This document shows positions 32,666 to 44,065 of a stretch of DNA of 64,000 nucleotides, piece after piece. The DNA is from Dichomitus squalens LYAD-421 SS1. Taxonomy: Eukaryota; Basidiomycota; Agaricomycetes; Polyporales; Polyporaceae. The translations under genes were made by a program, and so were the position numbers. Below the pieces are notes generated by a model. It did no database searches and was not told the origin of the DNA. It saw only the letters and a list, made by a program, of their open reading frames with translations. Position 1 is the first letter of the stretch. The number at the start of each line of letters is the position of its first letter. The stretch spans positions 1,660,305 to 1,724,304 of the forward strand of contig NW_006766885.1 in the NCBI RefSeq assembly GCF_000275845.1. The letters run 5' to 3'.

Positions 32666-35505
32666 ATGTCCACCAATGATCACGAGCTTCACCCCACGAC
32701 GCAGGCCACGGATAGCCTCGTGCGAAGGCTGGCCGGGCCATCTACTAACAAGGCTGGGTAAGTATCGCCTCGAACCCATAGTACCTTGTTTTGACAAGTG
32801 CACCCAGACTAGCAAAAGACCAAACTGAAATCAATAGGATCATCGCTGAGGCTTCCAAGGGCTCCAAATTCTACGAGGTCAGGGATGTTGTCGGCACAAT
32901 CGTACACGACTTGAAACGGATGTTCCGCAGAACGAGAAGCGTAAAGACAAAGACCTAACAGAACGGATAGAGCGTATCATCAAACACAGAGACGAAGTCA
33001 TCAAAGGCGTGGATCTCCGTGCGTCCGCTTCCCATTATGTCAGTGAAGCCCGTCCAACATATCTCCAGATCAAGTTGAGCAGGGTGTCGATAAGCTCGTG
33101 AGTCGTTCTTGCTCACCTCAGAACAGAGTTTCGCTGGATGATGTGAGGGACAGATAGCCCAGCTGGAAGCGCAAAGAGACTTGTCTCAGGTTATCGTCCA
33201 TGTGGACATGGATGCATTCTTTGCCAGCGTTGAGCTCCTCGACAATCCCGACTTAGCTTCAAAACCTTTCGGTGTAAGACCCCTGACTGATATTGCTCTG
33301 TGTTCAAAGCGCTCACCACTGACGTCTTACAGGTAGGGGGCGGGGTGATGTCGACCGCCTCTTATGAAGCCCGCAAGTACGGCGTCCGTTCTGGCATGCC
33401 GAGTAGGTCTTGATGACATTGCCTCGCGATCTTGAGTATGGTCTCATGTCAATTCAGCGTTTATCGCCAAGAAGTTGTGCCCGGACCTCATCGTCCTGAA
33501 GAGCCATTACGATCGGTATAGTGAGATGTCGAACAAAGTGATGGCAGTCTGCCGCCGGTACGATCCGAACATGTCTGTGGTGGGTTGTGACGAGGGCTAT
33601 CTAAAGTAAGGTCACCACTAGTCGTGGAAGGGGTGTTCTGATTTGACTCAACGGACAGCATAACGTCTTACTGTGAGGAGCACGGGATGACCCCAGACGA
33701 GTGCGTTCAGGATATGCGACAGAAAATCCACGAGGAGACGGCCTTGACTGCCAGCGCAGGGATTGCGCCCAACAAGGTGAGGCCCCATGCACCTGTTGCA
33801 CTCTCCATGCGCTTAGGATTCCAGAGAAGATGCTGGCAAAGGTGAGTTTCAGTCACAGCAGTCTCCTATCATGTTATGAACAAGCGCCGTCAGATCTGTT
33901 CAGACAGGGTGTGTCCTTTTGTTTGGTCGGTCATCGCACTGCAGCATCCTCACGCATCAGTCTAGAACAAGCCTAACGGGCAGTTCAAGCTCGACTTCGA
34001 GGCGCGAGCGATCAAAGCGTTCATGCGCGACCTTTCTATCCGGAAAGTCCCCGGTGTCGGCCGGGTGAACGAGCGCCTGCTCGAGTCGATAGGCATCAAG
34101 GTTTACGAGCTCCTCCTCGTCCTCGCATTCTCCACCGTAGCTCACTGACCTTAATGCGATTAGACTTGCGGCGACATCTACGCGCAGCGCGGAATCCTGT
34201 CGCTAATGGACAAGCAATTCGGGCTTATGTTTCTTCTGCAGTCCTACCTCGGTATCGCCTCCAACGTCGTCGAGCCGTGGCAACGAGAAGAGAAAAAGAG
34301 CATTGGAGCCGAGCGGTATGTATCGAGCGCATTTCCTAGTTCGCATCGCGCTAATTGCTACCTCACGTGGTCATGATATCGACGCTAGGACGTTCAACAC
34401 CCTTTCTGACACAGCGAAGATCCACGCGAAGCTTGAGGAAGTCGCGGCCGAGCTATCCAAGGACATGACAGAAGGCCAATGGACCGGGAAGACGATCACG
34501 CTAAAATACAAACTGAATACATTCCAAGGTACGTCCACTATACCGCGCGCCTATCAACCCTAATGATGTACCGCTCTGAAGTGTGCACCCGCGCGAAGTC
34601 GCTGGATAAGTGGTTGTCGGGTAGAGCCGAGGAGCTATTCACTGTGCGTCAAGGATGGTCCCACTGTTTCAGCTTCTGACTGACGAGAAGCAGCTTGGGA
34701 AAGAGTTGTTGAAGCCCGAGCTCCCATTGACACTCAGGCTCATCGGCCTCCGGGTCACAAAGCTGAAAGACCTCAAAGCGGAGGCCGAGTCCAAGGCTCG
34801 AGGGATCAAACGAGTCAGTCCTCTTGTCGTGAATTTCTTGAGTCATCTGCGAGCGAGCATTGTTTTCAGTTCTTCAACGCAGCACCCCCAAGCCCAAGCA
34901 AGAAGCGTCGAACAGAGCGCACGGAGCATGATGAGCAAGAAGAGCTGCCGCTATCCCAGGACGGGTTCGCGACGTCGATGCCTGGCTACGAGGACGAGAT
35001 CGAGGCTGAGCATATAGCCGAAGAAGACGTCATTGAAGGGGACGATATCCGGAGTCATCGACCTCCGGATCCCCTGAAATCCAACCCGAAGTCCTCCTCA
35101 GCGGTGCCCGACAATCACGCCGGACCGTTCGGTTCGGCACGACCTCCAAATTCCGATCGAGGGAGCAAGCGAAAGCCTTCTTCGTCCGCGTCTGTGTCTG
35201 CCGCCACCCACAAGCCATCTGGAGCCGAAGATGTAATCGACTCTCCAGAAGCCCTTCTCGAGTGTCCCATATGCAGCAAGATGCTGGAAATGGATAATCA
35301 GGGCCTGAACGAGCACATCGACTTTTGCCTTAGCAAACAGGCAATCAAGGAGGCACAAGCGTCGTCGCTGAAGCCGGACTCGGGATCAAGCCAGCATGGA
35401 ACAAAGCCCTTGCGGAGGGGGCTCAAGCCGCAGTCTCGAGGGAAGTCGAAGGACAAGGTCGGCGGACATGGGGAAGGGCTGTTGAGATTCAGGAAGCAGG
35501 ATTGA
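32666..35505 (+). CDS. Y-family DNA polymerase kappa (DinB type)
   Basis: Sixteen exons from 32666-32757 to 34870-35505 sum to exactly 658 residues. The catalytic core is complete. [16 protein letters not shown] carries the first metal-binding Asp, [22 protein letters not shown] follows, and GCDEGYLNITSY supplies the Asp-Glu pair. Next come [18 protein letters not shown], then [18 protein letters not shown], the helix-hairpin-helix of the thumb. The little-finger domain includes [14 protein letters not shown]. The acidic C-terminal region ends with one UBZ zinc finger ([12 protein letters not shown] then HIDFCLSK), which binds ubiquitylated PCNA in the family. The enzyme performs translesion synthesis in the nucleus. 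Exons 33830-33841 and 33894-33908 are only 12 and 15 bases. The residue before the catalytic Asp-Glu is Cys. Confidence 0.95.
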
Positions 35506-35803
35506 CAGGGTTTCGGGTTAACTTATTGTATGCAGAGTATTCGCGAGGGACATTCATTCATATGGATTGATGTATCTGTATCAACTCATATATCTCAGAC
35601 AGCAGTATTCTGTACCTTGAAGTCGGAGTGCCTGATAATACCTAACCGCCGCCACTGCGCAGCGGCGGTCGATATGTTGTGACGGTGACGTCACGCCGCG
35701 ATACACGGCGGCAGGTCATCAGGTCTAGCGCTTACACCGTGACGAGCAGGATTCTCCCTCTACCACTCATCTCACCACATTTCCCTTGCCCCCTGCGCTC
35801 AAT
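35506..35803. other. Intergenic region
   Basis: 298 bases. It includes a near-palindromic GC-rich element around 35645-35668 (CGCCGCCACTGC then GCAGCGGCGG) that could form a hairpin, possibly a 3'-end structure of the Pol kappa transcript. Confidence 0.4.
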
Positions 35804-37028
35804 ATGTCAGAATACTGGGTCTCGCACAAAAAGTACCTCTGCAAGTACTGCAATATCTACATCGCCGACGACGCGCCTTCGCGGCGGCAGCACGAGACCG
35901 GCCTCCGGCACAAGGGCAATGTCGAGCGATTCGTCCGCGGACTCTACAAGGCGGGCGAGAAGCGCAAGCAGGACCTCGAGGAGGAGAAGCGCGAGATCGC
36001 GCGCATAGAGAAGGTGTGTGGTCGTTCGTCCTTGCGTGCTCGCCCGTGCCCTTCTTCCCCTCTCCTCTCTCTCCCTCCCGCGCCCATGCCCATGCCCGTC
36101 TCCCATCGTCTTTCTGCGCAAGTCGCTATATATTGTACGTGCACTCATGTGGTTTGTCATATAGGCCGCGAACGCCGCATATGCGCAGGACGTCGGCGCC
36201 GGCCTCGCCTCGGGCAGCGGCAGCGGCACCTCCTCCCGCGCAGGCTCCTCTGCCCCTGCAGAGAAGCAGACGGCCGCGCCGAAGCCGTCGAACCCCTTCG
36301 CGAACTACTCGACGGCGGAGTCGCTGGGCTACACCGACCCCGACGCGGAGCGCGCAAAGGCGGAGGCGGAGCTGCGCCGCACGCAGGGCATCGCGGGTGA
36401 GTGGGAGGTCGTCGAGGTTGTGCCCTCGGCTGCTCCAGCCGAAGGATCGCACAGGGAACGTGGAAAGGAACAGAAGGAGGGGAGAGGAGAGGCAGGGGAG
36501 TCTGCGCGGGCTGGGGAGAAGCGGTCTGCCGCGGAGGTCCCGCTGGACGACGAGGACAGCCGGGGGTGGAAGCTTAGGCGAAAGACCACCCATGTGGGGT
36601 TGGGCGAGCTGTACGACCCCGGTGCGGTGCCTATCAAGCTGAAGGCGAAGAAGGAGGAGCTCGCTGCAGCGGGCACGTCGACGTCAAGTGCTGGATTGAC
36701 GGGCGCGGGATCTGGCGGGAGCGAAAAGCCGAGGTGGTCTGCGCGGGGGTGGAACAAGCCTGGGGAGTCGGCAAGCACCGCAGATACGCAGGAGAACGCA
36801 GATGGTGAAACCAAGACGGAGGAAGGCGAGCCTTTGGAGAAGCTGGAGCAGGAGCCACTATCACATGGCGAGCCAGCCGTTGAGGTCAAGGCTGAGATGA
36901 AGACGGAGGATGTCAAGGCGGAGTCTATAGATTCTGCGGCGCCTGCATCTGCACCAGCTGGAGGAAGTTTGTTCAAGAAGCGGAAGGTACCTGTTGGTGG
37001 AGGAAGTAGGGGCGGCAGGCGGATATGA
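35804..37028 (+). CDS. WBP4/FBP21-like U1-type zinc-finger spliceosome protein
   Basis: Two exons (35804-36013, 36165-37028) give 357 residues. The N-terminus is a U1-like C2H2 zinc finger: YWVSHKKYLCKYCNIYIADD, then RRQHETGLRHKGNVERFV. It is followed by a Lys/Glu helix, exactly the opening of WBP4/FBP21. The rest is low complexity and acidic, with the conserved motif GEWEVVEV near residue 145 and DSRGWKLRRKT then GLGELYDPGAVPIKLK downstream. The end is basic (FKKRKVPVGGG). In animals FBP21 is a spliceosomal B-complex protein that uses WW domains to bind proline-rich splicing factors. I do not see a WW domain here, so this is the zinc-finger fungal form. Nuclear splicing function is inferred from the family. 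Confidence 0.85.
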
Positions 37029-37458
37029 GAGTTTCGAGGGATTGTCTGGTCTCTAGCTCCCCAGGACACTCCAGCATATTCGGTGTAGTGTACGTATAGC
37101 TGTATCAACATTGAGGTTCTCATCCGATAGCTTTGCTCACTCGACCCCCTTTACATTGAGCATTCGCACGATGTCGTTATGTCTCGCGCGTATACATGCA
37201 GGATGGATTCTCCTGAGCACATGGAAGTGATGCGTGTTGGGTGTTTTTCAACTGTTTTTGTTGCATTAAGTGTTCTTGTACGAGTGGGGAAGATGACCAG
37301 ACCAAGCAGTACAGAGAAGCGACGACGAGAGGCATTATAAGAACATAGACAGCGTGTAGAAATGAGAGGTACATCTAATGTCCAGATATGCTCCGGTGGT
37401 GTGGGCATTGACGTCCGGGGACTAGAGAGTATCATGCAGTCGTAGCGAGAATGAATCA
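37029..37458. other. Convergent intergenic region
   Basis: 430 bases between two gene 3' ends. No coding sequence is recognised. Confidence 0.45.
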
Positions 37459-38290
37459 CTACTGTGGCTGCATGTTTTCGGGTACTGCAGAAAGAGGAGC
37501 GAATGTCAGCACAATGGGTTTACATAACGGGATCTAAAAGGGAAGATGTCGAGACGATATAGCCGGGGGATGTGGAAGCGGAACCAGTTAGTAGCGGTGG
37601 ACTTACGTGGTGGTAGCTGAGGACGAGTGCCCTCGTTGAATACCCGTGAGACAAGAACACCGACACCCTCGAACACGCTGAGCAAGATGCCGCACATGAC
37701 GGCTGATGTGAGAGCACCCTTGGGACCGCCTGTGACAGACTGTAAGCAAAGTGGGCGCAGAGCAGCACACAGAAGAGAAGCAGAGAGGGAGGGAGGGGAT
37801 GAGCGAGGATAGCAGGGAGGGTCGAACGGTGAACAGGACGTGAGACGTACTCCGCGCCGCGAGACATCCACCGGTCATGAAACCGGAGATGATAGCATTC
37901 CACATATCCTCCTTTTGCCGCCAGCCCTTCACAGCGCAGTCAAATGTCGAGAACATGCCACCCCAAACACCAAAGTTGCCACCTGTTACGGGCGCGCGGG
38001 CCTTGATGACAGAGAGGGCTCCGACCATGCGATCGCCCTACGTGGCATCGTCAGTCACAGTGGGGCTACGAGATAGAGGAGAGACGCACTCTTGGTGAGT
38101 TCCTTGCGCCCTTGATGCCGTGCCAAATGGTACCACCGACAGCACCCATGGCGAAGGCGCTACCAAAATCGGAGAGGATGACCCATGGACTAGAAGAAAG
38201 AAAGAGGGGGGGCTGATTAGTGTTCCGAAGACGGGATTATGAGGGGGAGACGACCTACCAGGGATCGCGAGTGTGATCTGCGTGGGCCAT
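37459..38290 (-). CDS. TIM17: Mitochondrial import inner membrane translocase subunit Tim17
   Basis: The ATG at 38290 starts [20 protein letters not shown], the invariant Tim17 opening, created by splicing a first intron. Further exons encode [20 protein letters not shown], then [39 protein letters not shown] and [45 protein letters not shown] gives the last helix. The C-terminus ends LPENMQPQ after a small final exon at 37459-37485. The total is about 155 residues, normal for the family. Four hydrophobic segments with GxxxG packing motifs fit a Tim17 that forms part of the TIM23 channel of the inner membrane. It imports presequence proteins. Confidence 0.95.
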
Positions 38291-38580
38291 GTCTGGTCGT
38301 CGTCGGTGTCGTGCGGAGGGAGGGGCAGGGAGATGGTGGTCAGCGCTGCTGCCTGAGCTGAGATCGCTGGAACTCGTATCCGTCACACTCCCCGCCCAGC
38401 GCCTGTCCCATCTCCCAGCGTCGGAAACTTTTGCTTCAGGGCCGGTCCGCAGTCACGTGCAAACGCGTTGCATGTGACGATCCGACGCGCCGCGATTGTG
38501 GCAGCGCTCGCTTGTTGATCGTCGATACCTTCCGTTTCCGTCTCCGCCATTCTCTGCCAACGACCACCACCAACCACGCC

Positions 38581-41416
38581 ATGGACACACCCGCTTCCGT
38601 GCTCCGGCGCAGATCTCAGGTGTTTGTCGAGATACCACCATCTCCGTTGCATTCCGTCATGGGGCAGCGTGCAAGCCAGGCCAACACACCTTTCAAGGCC
38701 GTGCCTACGAATGTGGACAATCACCCTTCTCCCTCCGGCTCCCCGTCCCTCAAGCGAAGGCTACCAGACGCGTCGGACGACACGCTCAAGCCAAACGACG
38801 AGCATCAGCCGCCCAAAGCTAAAAAGCCAAAGACCGAAAATCCCTTCAAGCAAGACGCTCCTACCAAAAAGCTTGCAAATGCCTCGAACGCTGGCGCTCA
38901 GAAGAGTAAGGTCAATGATGGCAGTCTCCGCTGCCATCAGTGTGCCAGGCTCGTGGGCCCCTCTGGTGAGAGCCCTCTCTCGACTGCATGAACGTGTCCA
39001 ATACTGAGGGTCCATGTAGGCATAGCTCAGTGCACCTACAAGCGTACTTCGGGCGAGCGGTGTATGTGCAAGTACTGCAAGGCCTGCCTGAGGAACAGGT
39101 ACCAGCTAGATATTGACACCGTCAAGAGCCGCTCCCCAGAGGGATGTTCGGACGAGGAGAAGGCCAAGCATGCCCCGGGGACAGACTATGTTTTCCAGTC
39201 AGTCAAACGATTGTTGCTTCTGTGCCTTCATTCTCATCCTTCGTCACAGATGTCCCCGCTGCAGTGAAGGTTGCAATTGTAGAGCGTGTCGGAAGGCCAA
39301 AGGCCTCCCCGCACTTGGGTACGTAATATGGATATGCTTCTGGGGTTGAAATTGGAGAGTTAAGCTGGGTGTATGCGCAGAGACTTTAACCGGGCCGCAC
39401 GTGAAGCTGTCAAACAGGCAGCGGCCGCGAACGTACGTTACGGCTTGCCAATTGACTACAGACGTTGTCTCACTACTCCAAACATAGGCTGCAGAGGCGG
39501 GCCCTTCATCCGCTTCGGGCAAGTCTGCCTCTGCGTCTAAGATCGGGAAGCCTTCTGCGAAAGTGAAGGACGCCAACACCAAGGTCAAGGCGAAGAAGGC
39601 GCAGGATAAGACAGCAACCAAGCCCAAGGCCGGCACGTCTAGGCTGGTGCCTCATGTACTCGTCCCGCCATCCCCATACAAGACCGGCCTGGCTGTTACG
39701 AAGAAGCCCCGGACCGTGAAGGAGAAGCCCGCGCCCCCTCCTAAGCCTCTACCGAAGCCCGTCTGGTCTCAGCTCTCCACTACGCTAACGTTCGATAGCG
39801 CCGTCGAGCGTATGCACATTCGCGAGTTCCTCCTCCGCTTTGCGCACCTCACGGACATCGCCCGCAGTCATCTTGAGGAGCTCGAAGAGCTCGCCGGCCC
39901 TGATCCATACCTTGACAAGGCGGGAGACAATAATGAGGAGGAAGAGTCCGACAAGCCTAAGCTGGTCGGATGGATCAGCGACGCTGCGCTCCGGGCGATC
40001 CTCATCGGTCTCTTGACACTCCTGTCCAAAGACGCCTCGCTCGTCGAAAGCAACAACGAAGACCAAGACGAGCAGTCCCGCGAAAATGACGCCTCTGCTC
40101 TTGCGGCCGCTATACACCAAATCAAGAACAGCGGCTCCCACCTGTCCAAGATGTGGGCCGCCCTGGACACCTTGCGCACCTCTTCCTCTCTCGACCTCCC
40201 CTCCGCCCTTCCCCCACCCCCGAATGTGGGCTTGCACGGGCGGAGCACACGCACGACATCTCGCGATCCGGCAAGCGCGAGTGTCCCCGTTATCTCCACC
40301 GCGCAGCTCGTCCCCGTTGTAGGCGCGCTCGTTGAGGCGGCGCTTGCCACCGAGGCCGTCCGCGAGGACTTTGAGCGAGGCGAGGCGCAGGAGAAGGACC
40401 TAGGGCGGGCGGCGCGCGAGCTCGCCGCGAAGGAGAACGCGCGATTCAGGCATGAAGCGGACAAGATGAGGGCGGTGAAGACCCTAGGCATCCGCGCGGA
40501 GATGCGTGCGTTCCGCGCCGCACACGACGCGGCGCTCGCGTCCTTAAACTGCGCGCACCAACTCGCGCTCGCCGAGTGCGTCCCACGCTTCGGCCCGCTC
40601 GGGCGCGATGCCGAGGGTCGTGTGTACTACGCCGTCACCCCGGGCGTCGTCGAGCGCGAGGCGGCGGTGAAGGTGCTCGAGGGCGGCAAGGGCGAGGTGC
40701 GCTTTGGCGGGAAGAGGCGTGGGGTGGCGGAGAGGGAGGAGAGGCGGCGGATGAAGTGCTGGTCGTGGTTCGTTGCCGTGTGGGGCCGCAAACCGGAGGG
40801 TGCGATCGTCGCCAAGCCTGATGGCGAGGAAGGGGCTGACGAGAAGGGGTACGGTGAAGGCGAGGTTGGGAGGGAGGATGAGAAGGAGGGCGAGAAGGAG
40901 GACGAAGACACCGAGCGTTGGTGGGGATTCTGGGAGCCAGAGGAAGTCGCGAAGCTCGCGGAGTGGCTCGCAATGCGGCACGGCATCAACCTCGAGAAGA
41001 AACATGTGCCTAAGGGCGAAGACGACACTACCGTCCTCGATGTCGACGACGGACAGCAGGGTCAGAGCCACAAGAGGCCCCGCGGGCGGCCATCGAACGC
41101 GAGCTCCGCTGCTAGTAGCTCGGCGGGCGGACGCACGTTTGCGTCGTTGAACGACTCTTCGGACGAGGATGAGGGAGAGGGAGAGGACGACCGCGACGAG
41201 GAGGATGCGGATGGGGACGTACAGATGCGCCTGAACCTGCGCGGAGAGCCGGTCCCGACGAAGCACGACCTTCGCGTGCTGGCGCGGGGACTGAAGGAGT
41301 ACTCGGAGCTGCTGGCATGGCGCGTCAAGCGTGCGTCCAAGGAGAAGGGGGACGACGATCAGGGTGACGCAGAAGTGGAGGAGAATGGGAAGTATGTACT
41401 AGTAGCAGATTACTAG
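38581..41416 (+). CDS. CDCA7-type zinc-finger protein with DDT/WHIM-like region
   Basis: Five exons (38581-38965, 39020-39197, 39250-39318, 39381-39432, 39488-41416) give 870 residues. After a disordered basic N-terminus comes a zf-4CXXC_R1 (CDCA7) zinc finger. It reads LRCHQCARLV, QCTYKRTSGERCMCKYCKAC, LRNRYQLDI, and QCPRCSEGCNCRACRKAKG, the same cysteine order as CDCA7. A Lys/Pro linker leads to FDSAVERMHIREFLLRFAHL, which resembles the start of a DDT domain, and KLVGWISDAALRAILIGLLTLL. Further on a helical stretch precedes PRFGPLGRDAEGRVYY, a WHIM-like motif, then KCWSWFVAVWG. The C-terminus is highly acidic. CDCA7 proteins recruit the HELLS/LSH remodeller to hemimethylated DNA. DDT and WHIM modules belong to ISWI partners. 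A chromatin role is inferred. Confidence 0.85.
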
Positions 41417-43189
41417 CATAAATATGAGGCGCACATTAGGCAACACTATAGACATGAAGCAGTCCAGTAGCACAGACCACTCTTCCAGAGACAGAGTCAC
41501 CGGGTTTAAGGACCTCCTGGTTGAGGGGCGAGTGCCTGTGAACAAGTGTGTAATCGGAGTCTGGTCGGAGTACTAAGCAGTAGGCCACTCGAACTTGTGC
41601 GAACTGGGTATACGTGTGAATAGATGGTTTGACGTACACAATCGTGCATGCGACCAGAGCATGTAATCACGACGTTAGCAGGTGCCCAACTGACAGTTCA
41701 AACGCATGAAAATTTCAGGGGACATTCACGTGTGCGGTTTGGGGTTCAAATAGATGGACTACTCGAACGGGTCATATACGTCGGCTGTTTGAGGCAGTAA
41801 CACATGAGGGAGTTGAATGTGTAAAGAGCTTGGTATATTTCAAATGACTCTGTCTAGTACACATGGGAGCTACCAAGCAGGTCTCGTAAAAAAAACCAAC
41901 AAGTTTGGCATCGCAGCGCGCTCTAGCCGCCCGTGCTGGTATTGCGCCCGCCCACTAGTACTGCTCCCGCCTGCTTCATTAACAATGGACATCTGCCCCG
42001 AGAATATCAGCGACCCGGATATTCAAATCATCTAGGACCAATTACCTGTATATATGAAGCAAACACTGTTGAGGAGCAGTATTAGCAAGGGCAGCACAGC
42101 GGGTACTAGCGCTCACCATGGGACCCCACCCGCGATCCAGACGGGCATGCCTGCACCGCAAGGGCAGCCATAGTGTGCATTGACGGCAAAGGGCCAAGGG
42201 AAGGGAGAACATGGTAAGCAGGTCCGCAAAAGGTAGCATATAGTCGCATATAGGTACTTCAAGTACTCACCGCCAGCGGAGGCCATGACCGCACAGCTAT
42301 AGTAGACCTAGTCCAGCGGCATGTATACGGGTATACTCCCTAAGGTTACGAGATAAGCGTACCCATGTCCAATTTCCCACAAAACCCATCCCACACCCTC
42401 CACTATCGCCGCCGCCTGTGACCCAAGGGAACCCCTAGAAAAGCAGTGTTTGTTAGCATCCCATGTAGGTCAGAAGGAGTCTACATATGACATAGAGGAG
42501 GATGCCTTACTGAGAGAGATGTGTCGGGGCAAGTTTGAGGCGGTCTCCAGACTCGGGGTCCAGAGAAGGTGATGGAAGGGGATAAAGATGTGAAATCATC
42601 TAAATCGAGCGCCGTCAGCTTGATATCTGAGGCTTGATTAAACCTGCTTGGATATTCCCGGTGAGTCAAGGTGCTAACCCTAGATATAGACCAAGATACT
42701 CACAACTTACAAACTACATATCGACTCACGGTTCGAGTAGACTATAGTAGGCCATTTCATCAAGATGATTTGCAGTTTCTTCAGGATACGAGGGTGTGTC
42801 GGAGTTGAAATACCAACTACATATTATTAGTTCGCCTATTTATGTCGATTTGCATCTAACCAGGCATTTGACCCGATTTGCCGTTCACACCCTTCAACTA
42901 GCTGGTACTGGCTAGTACTTGCTCGCGTACACGCGCTTGAACCAGCAGGTCCTTAAACGCGGTGAGTGCTAGCACAACGTACAAAGTCAGCAGATTCACT
43001 TCTTTCCATAGAACGTCGCGGGCGCGATGCCCTCCGAAGGTTTCGCCACAGCCTTGCCCTTGCTCCGACATCCTTCTAATTGTGCGCTAGATGTACGATT
43101 GATGTACAATTAGAGTATATACTGTACATGTTGTGTATAGCGATTCATCTTCATGCGAAACAACCAGGAAGGTATAGATGAGCGAAAAG
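41417..43189. other. Long intergenic region
   Basis: 1.77 kb without a gene I can support. On the minus strand around 42050-42670 there are several good-looking splice donors and acceptors and a frame with a Gly-rich stretch (near 42370-42420). That leaves room for a small unrecognised gene. I cannot assemble a convincing protein. No repeats or RNA genes are visible. Confidence 0.4.
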
Positions 43190-43790
43190 TTATACTTTAC
43201 ATTGTCGTGCGATCATTGAAGCCAGCTCGTCCGCGGTGACGGGCCTCTCCACGCATCTCGATAGGCGTAATGCGAGCAACGTCGCTAGGACATGTTTGCA
43301 CTACGGCGATTCAGCACGTCAGCTAGCGGTGAGGAAGGGAATGATGGCGCACCATGATTTGGGTCTCGGACAGCAAGACAGAATAGGCATACGCCGGGCA
43401 TGTGCAGTACGCGGTGGCCGTCGCGACAGAAGGCAGCCCCGGAAACACGGTGTACGTCGCCGTCGAGCCAAGCACTTCGTATTGCGGGCGGCCCCATGGG
43501 GTCTTATAAAGGATGACTATATCGACAAGGACGCCATCAGCTGGCCAGCTCAACTGTATGGTATGCGGATGGTAGAGGGCTTGCCGCTATCTCGGTCGAT
43601 CAGGTCCAAAGCACCTAACAAGAGGGTTTCAGGGAAGAAGAAGCGGAGCTTCTCGAGCGATTCATCGACTGTATAGCATCAGTAAGAAAGCCATGTAGGC
43701 ATGGTATATCCTAGTGGCAAACTGACTAGTATCGGCAGTCAAACCTTCTAAGACTTGGTTGAGGATTGTGGTGAGTTCTGCAGACGCCAT
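43190..43790 (-). CDS. SWIM zinc-finger protein, SWS1/ZSWIM7 (Shu2)-like
   Basis: Four exons (43790-43745, 43668-43585, 43540-43353, 43300-43190) give 142 residues, the usual size of SWS1/ZSWIM7. The fold signature is present: LEKLRFFFPETLLLGALDLID, then GRPQYEVLGSTATYTVFPG, then the SWIM motif CTCPAYAYSVLLSETQIMCK followed by His, and VLATLLALRL. The second intron (43584-43541, 44 bases) starts with GC instead of GT; its removal restores the frame across an in-frame TGA. In other eukaryotes SWS1/Shu2 pairs with RAD51 paralogues in the Shu complex and promotes Rad51 filament assembly in homologous recombination. The start is the first ATG giving this frame. Function is inferred from similarity. 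Confidence 0.83.
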
Positions 43791-44065
43791 CACATCATTG
43801 CCTGGAGTCAATAGACAACGACAGGAGTGTGGTTCATCTGCGCTCTATCGCGTCAGCAGCAGTATCCATCTACAGGAGGTACAAACGTACTCACTCCGCT
43901 TGTATAGTGGTTGTCTGCCAAGCCCTTAACCGCCCATTCGCTGAAGATTCGGATTCGACGATGCCATAACGGGGTGGCACAGCCACCCAGGTTCCTTTGC
44001 GGAGGAGATCGAGTCCTGTGGATTTATCGCCCGACCACCACACAAATTAACGTAAGACGTCAAAA
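43791..44065. promoter_or_regulatory. Shared divergent promoter region, SWS1-like / TRM11
   Basis: Only 275 bases separate the two divergent start codons, so the two genes probably share a bidirectional promoter. No TATA box is obvious. Confidence 0.4.

Noticed and set aside
40544..41266. 240-codon frame antisense to the CDCA7-type gene
   Set aside because: Low-complexity shadow of the acidic C-terminus on the other strand.
43236..43676. 146-codon plus-strand frame
   Set aside because: It overlaps the SWS1-like gene on the minus strand, which has the conserved SWIM motif and consistent exon phases.
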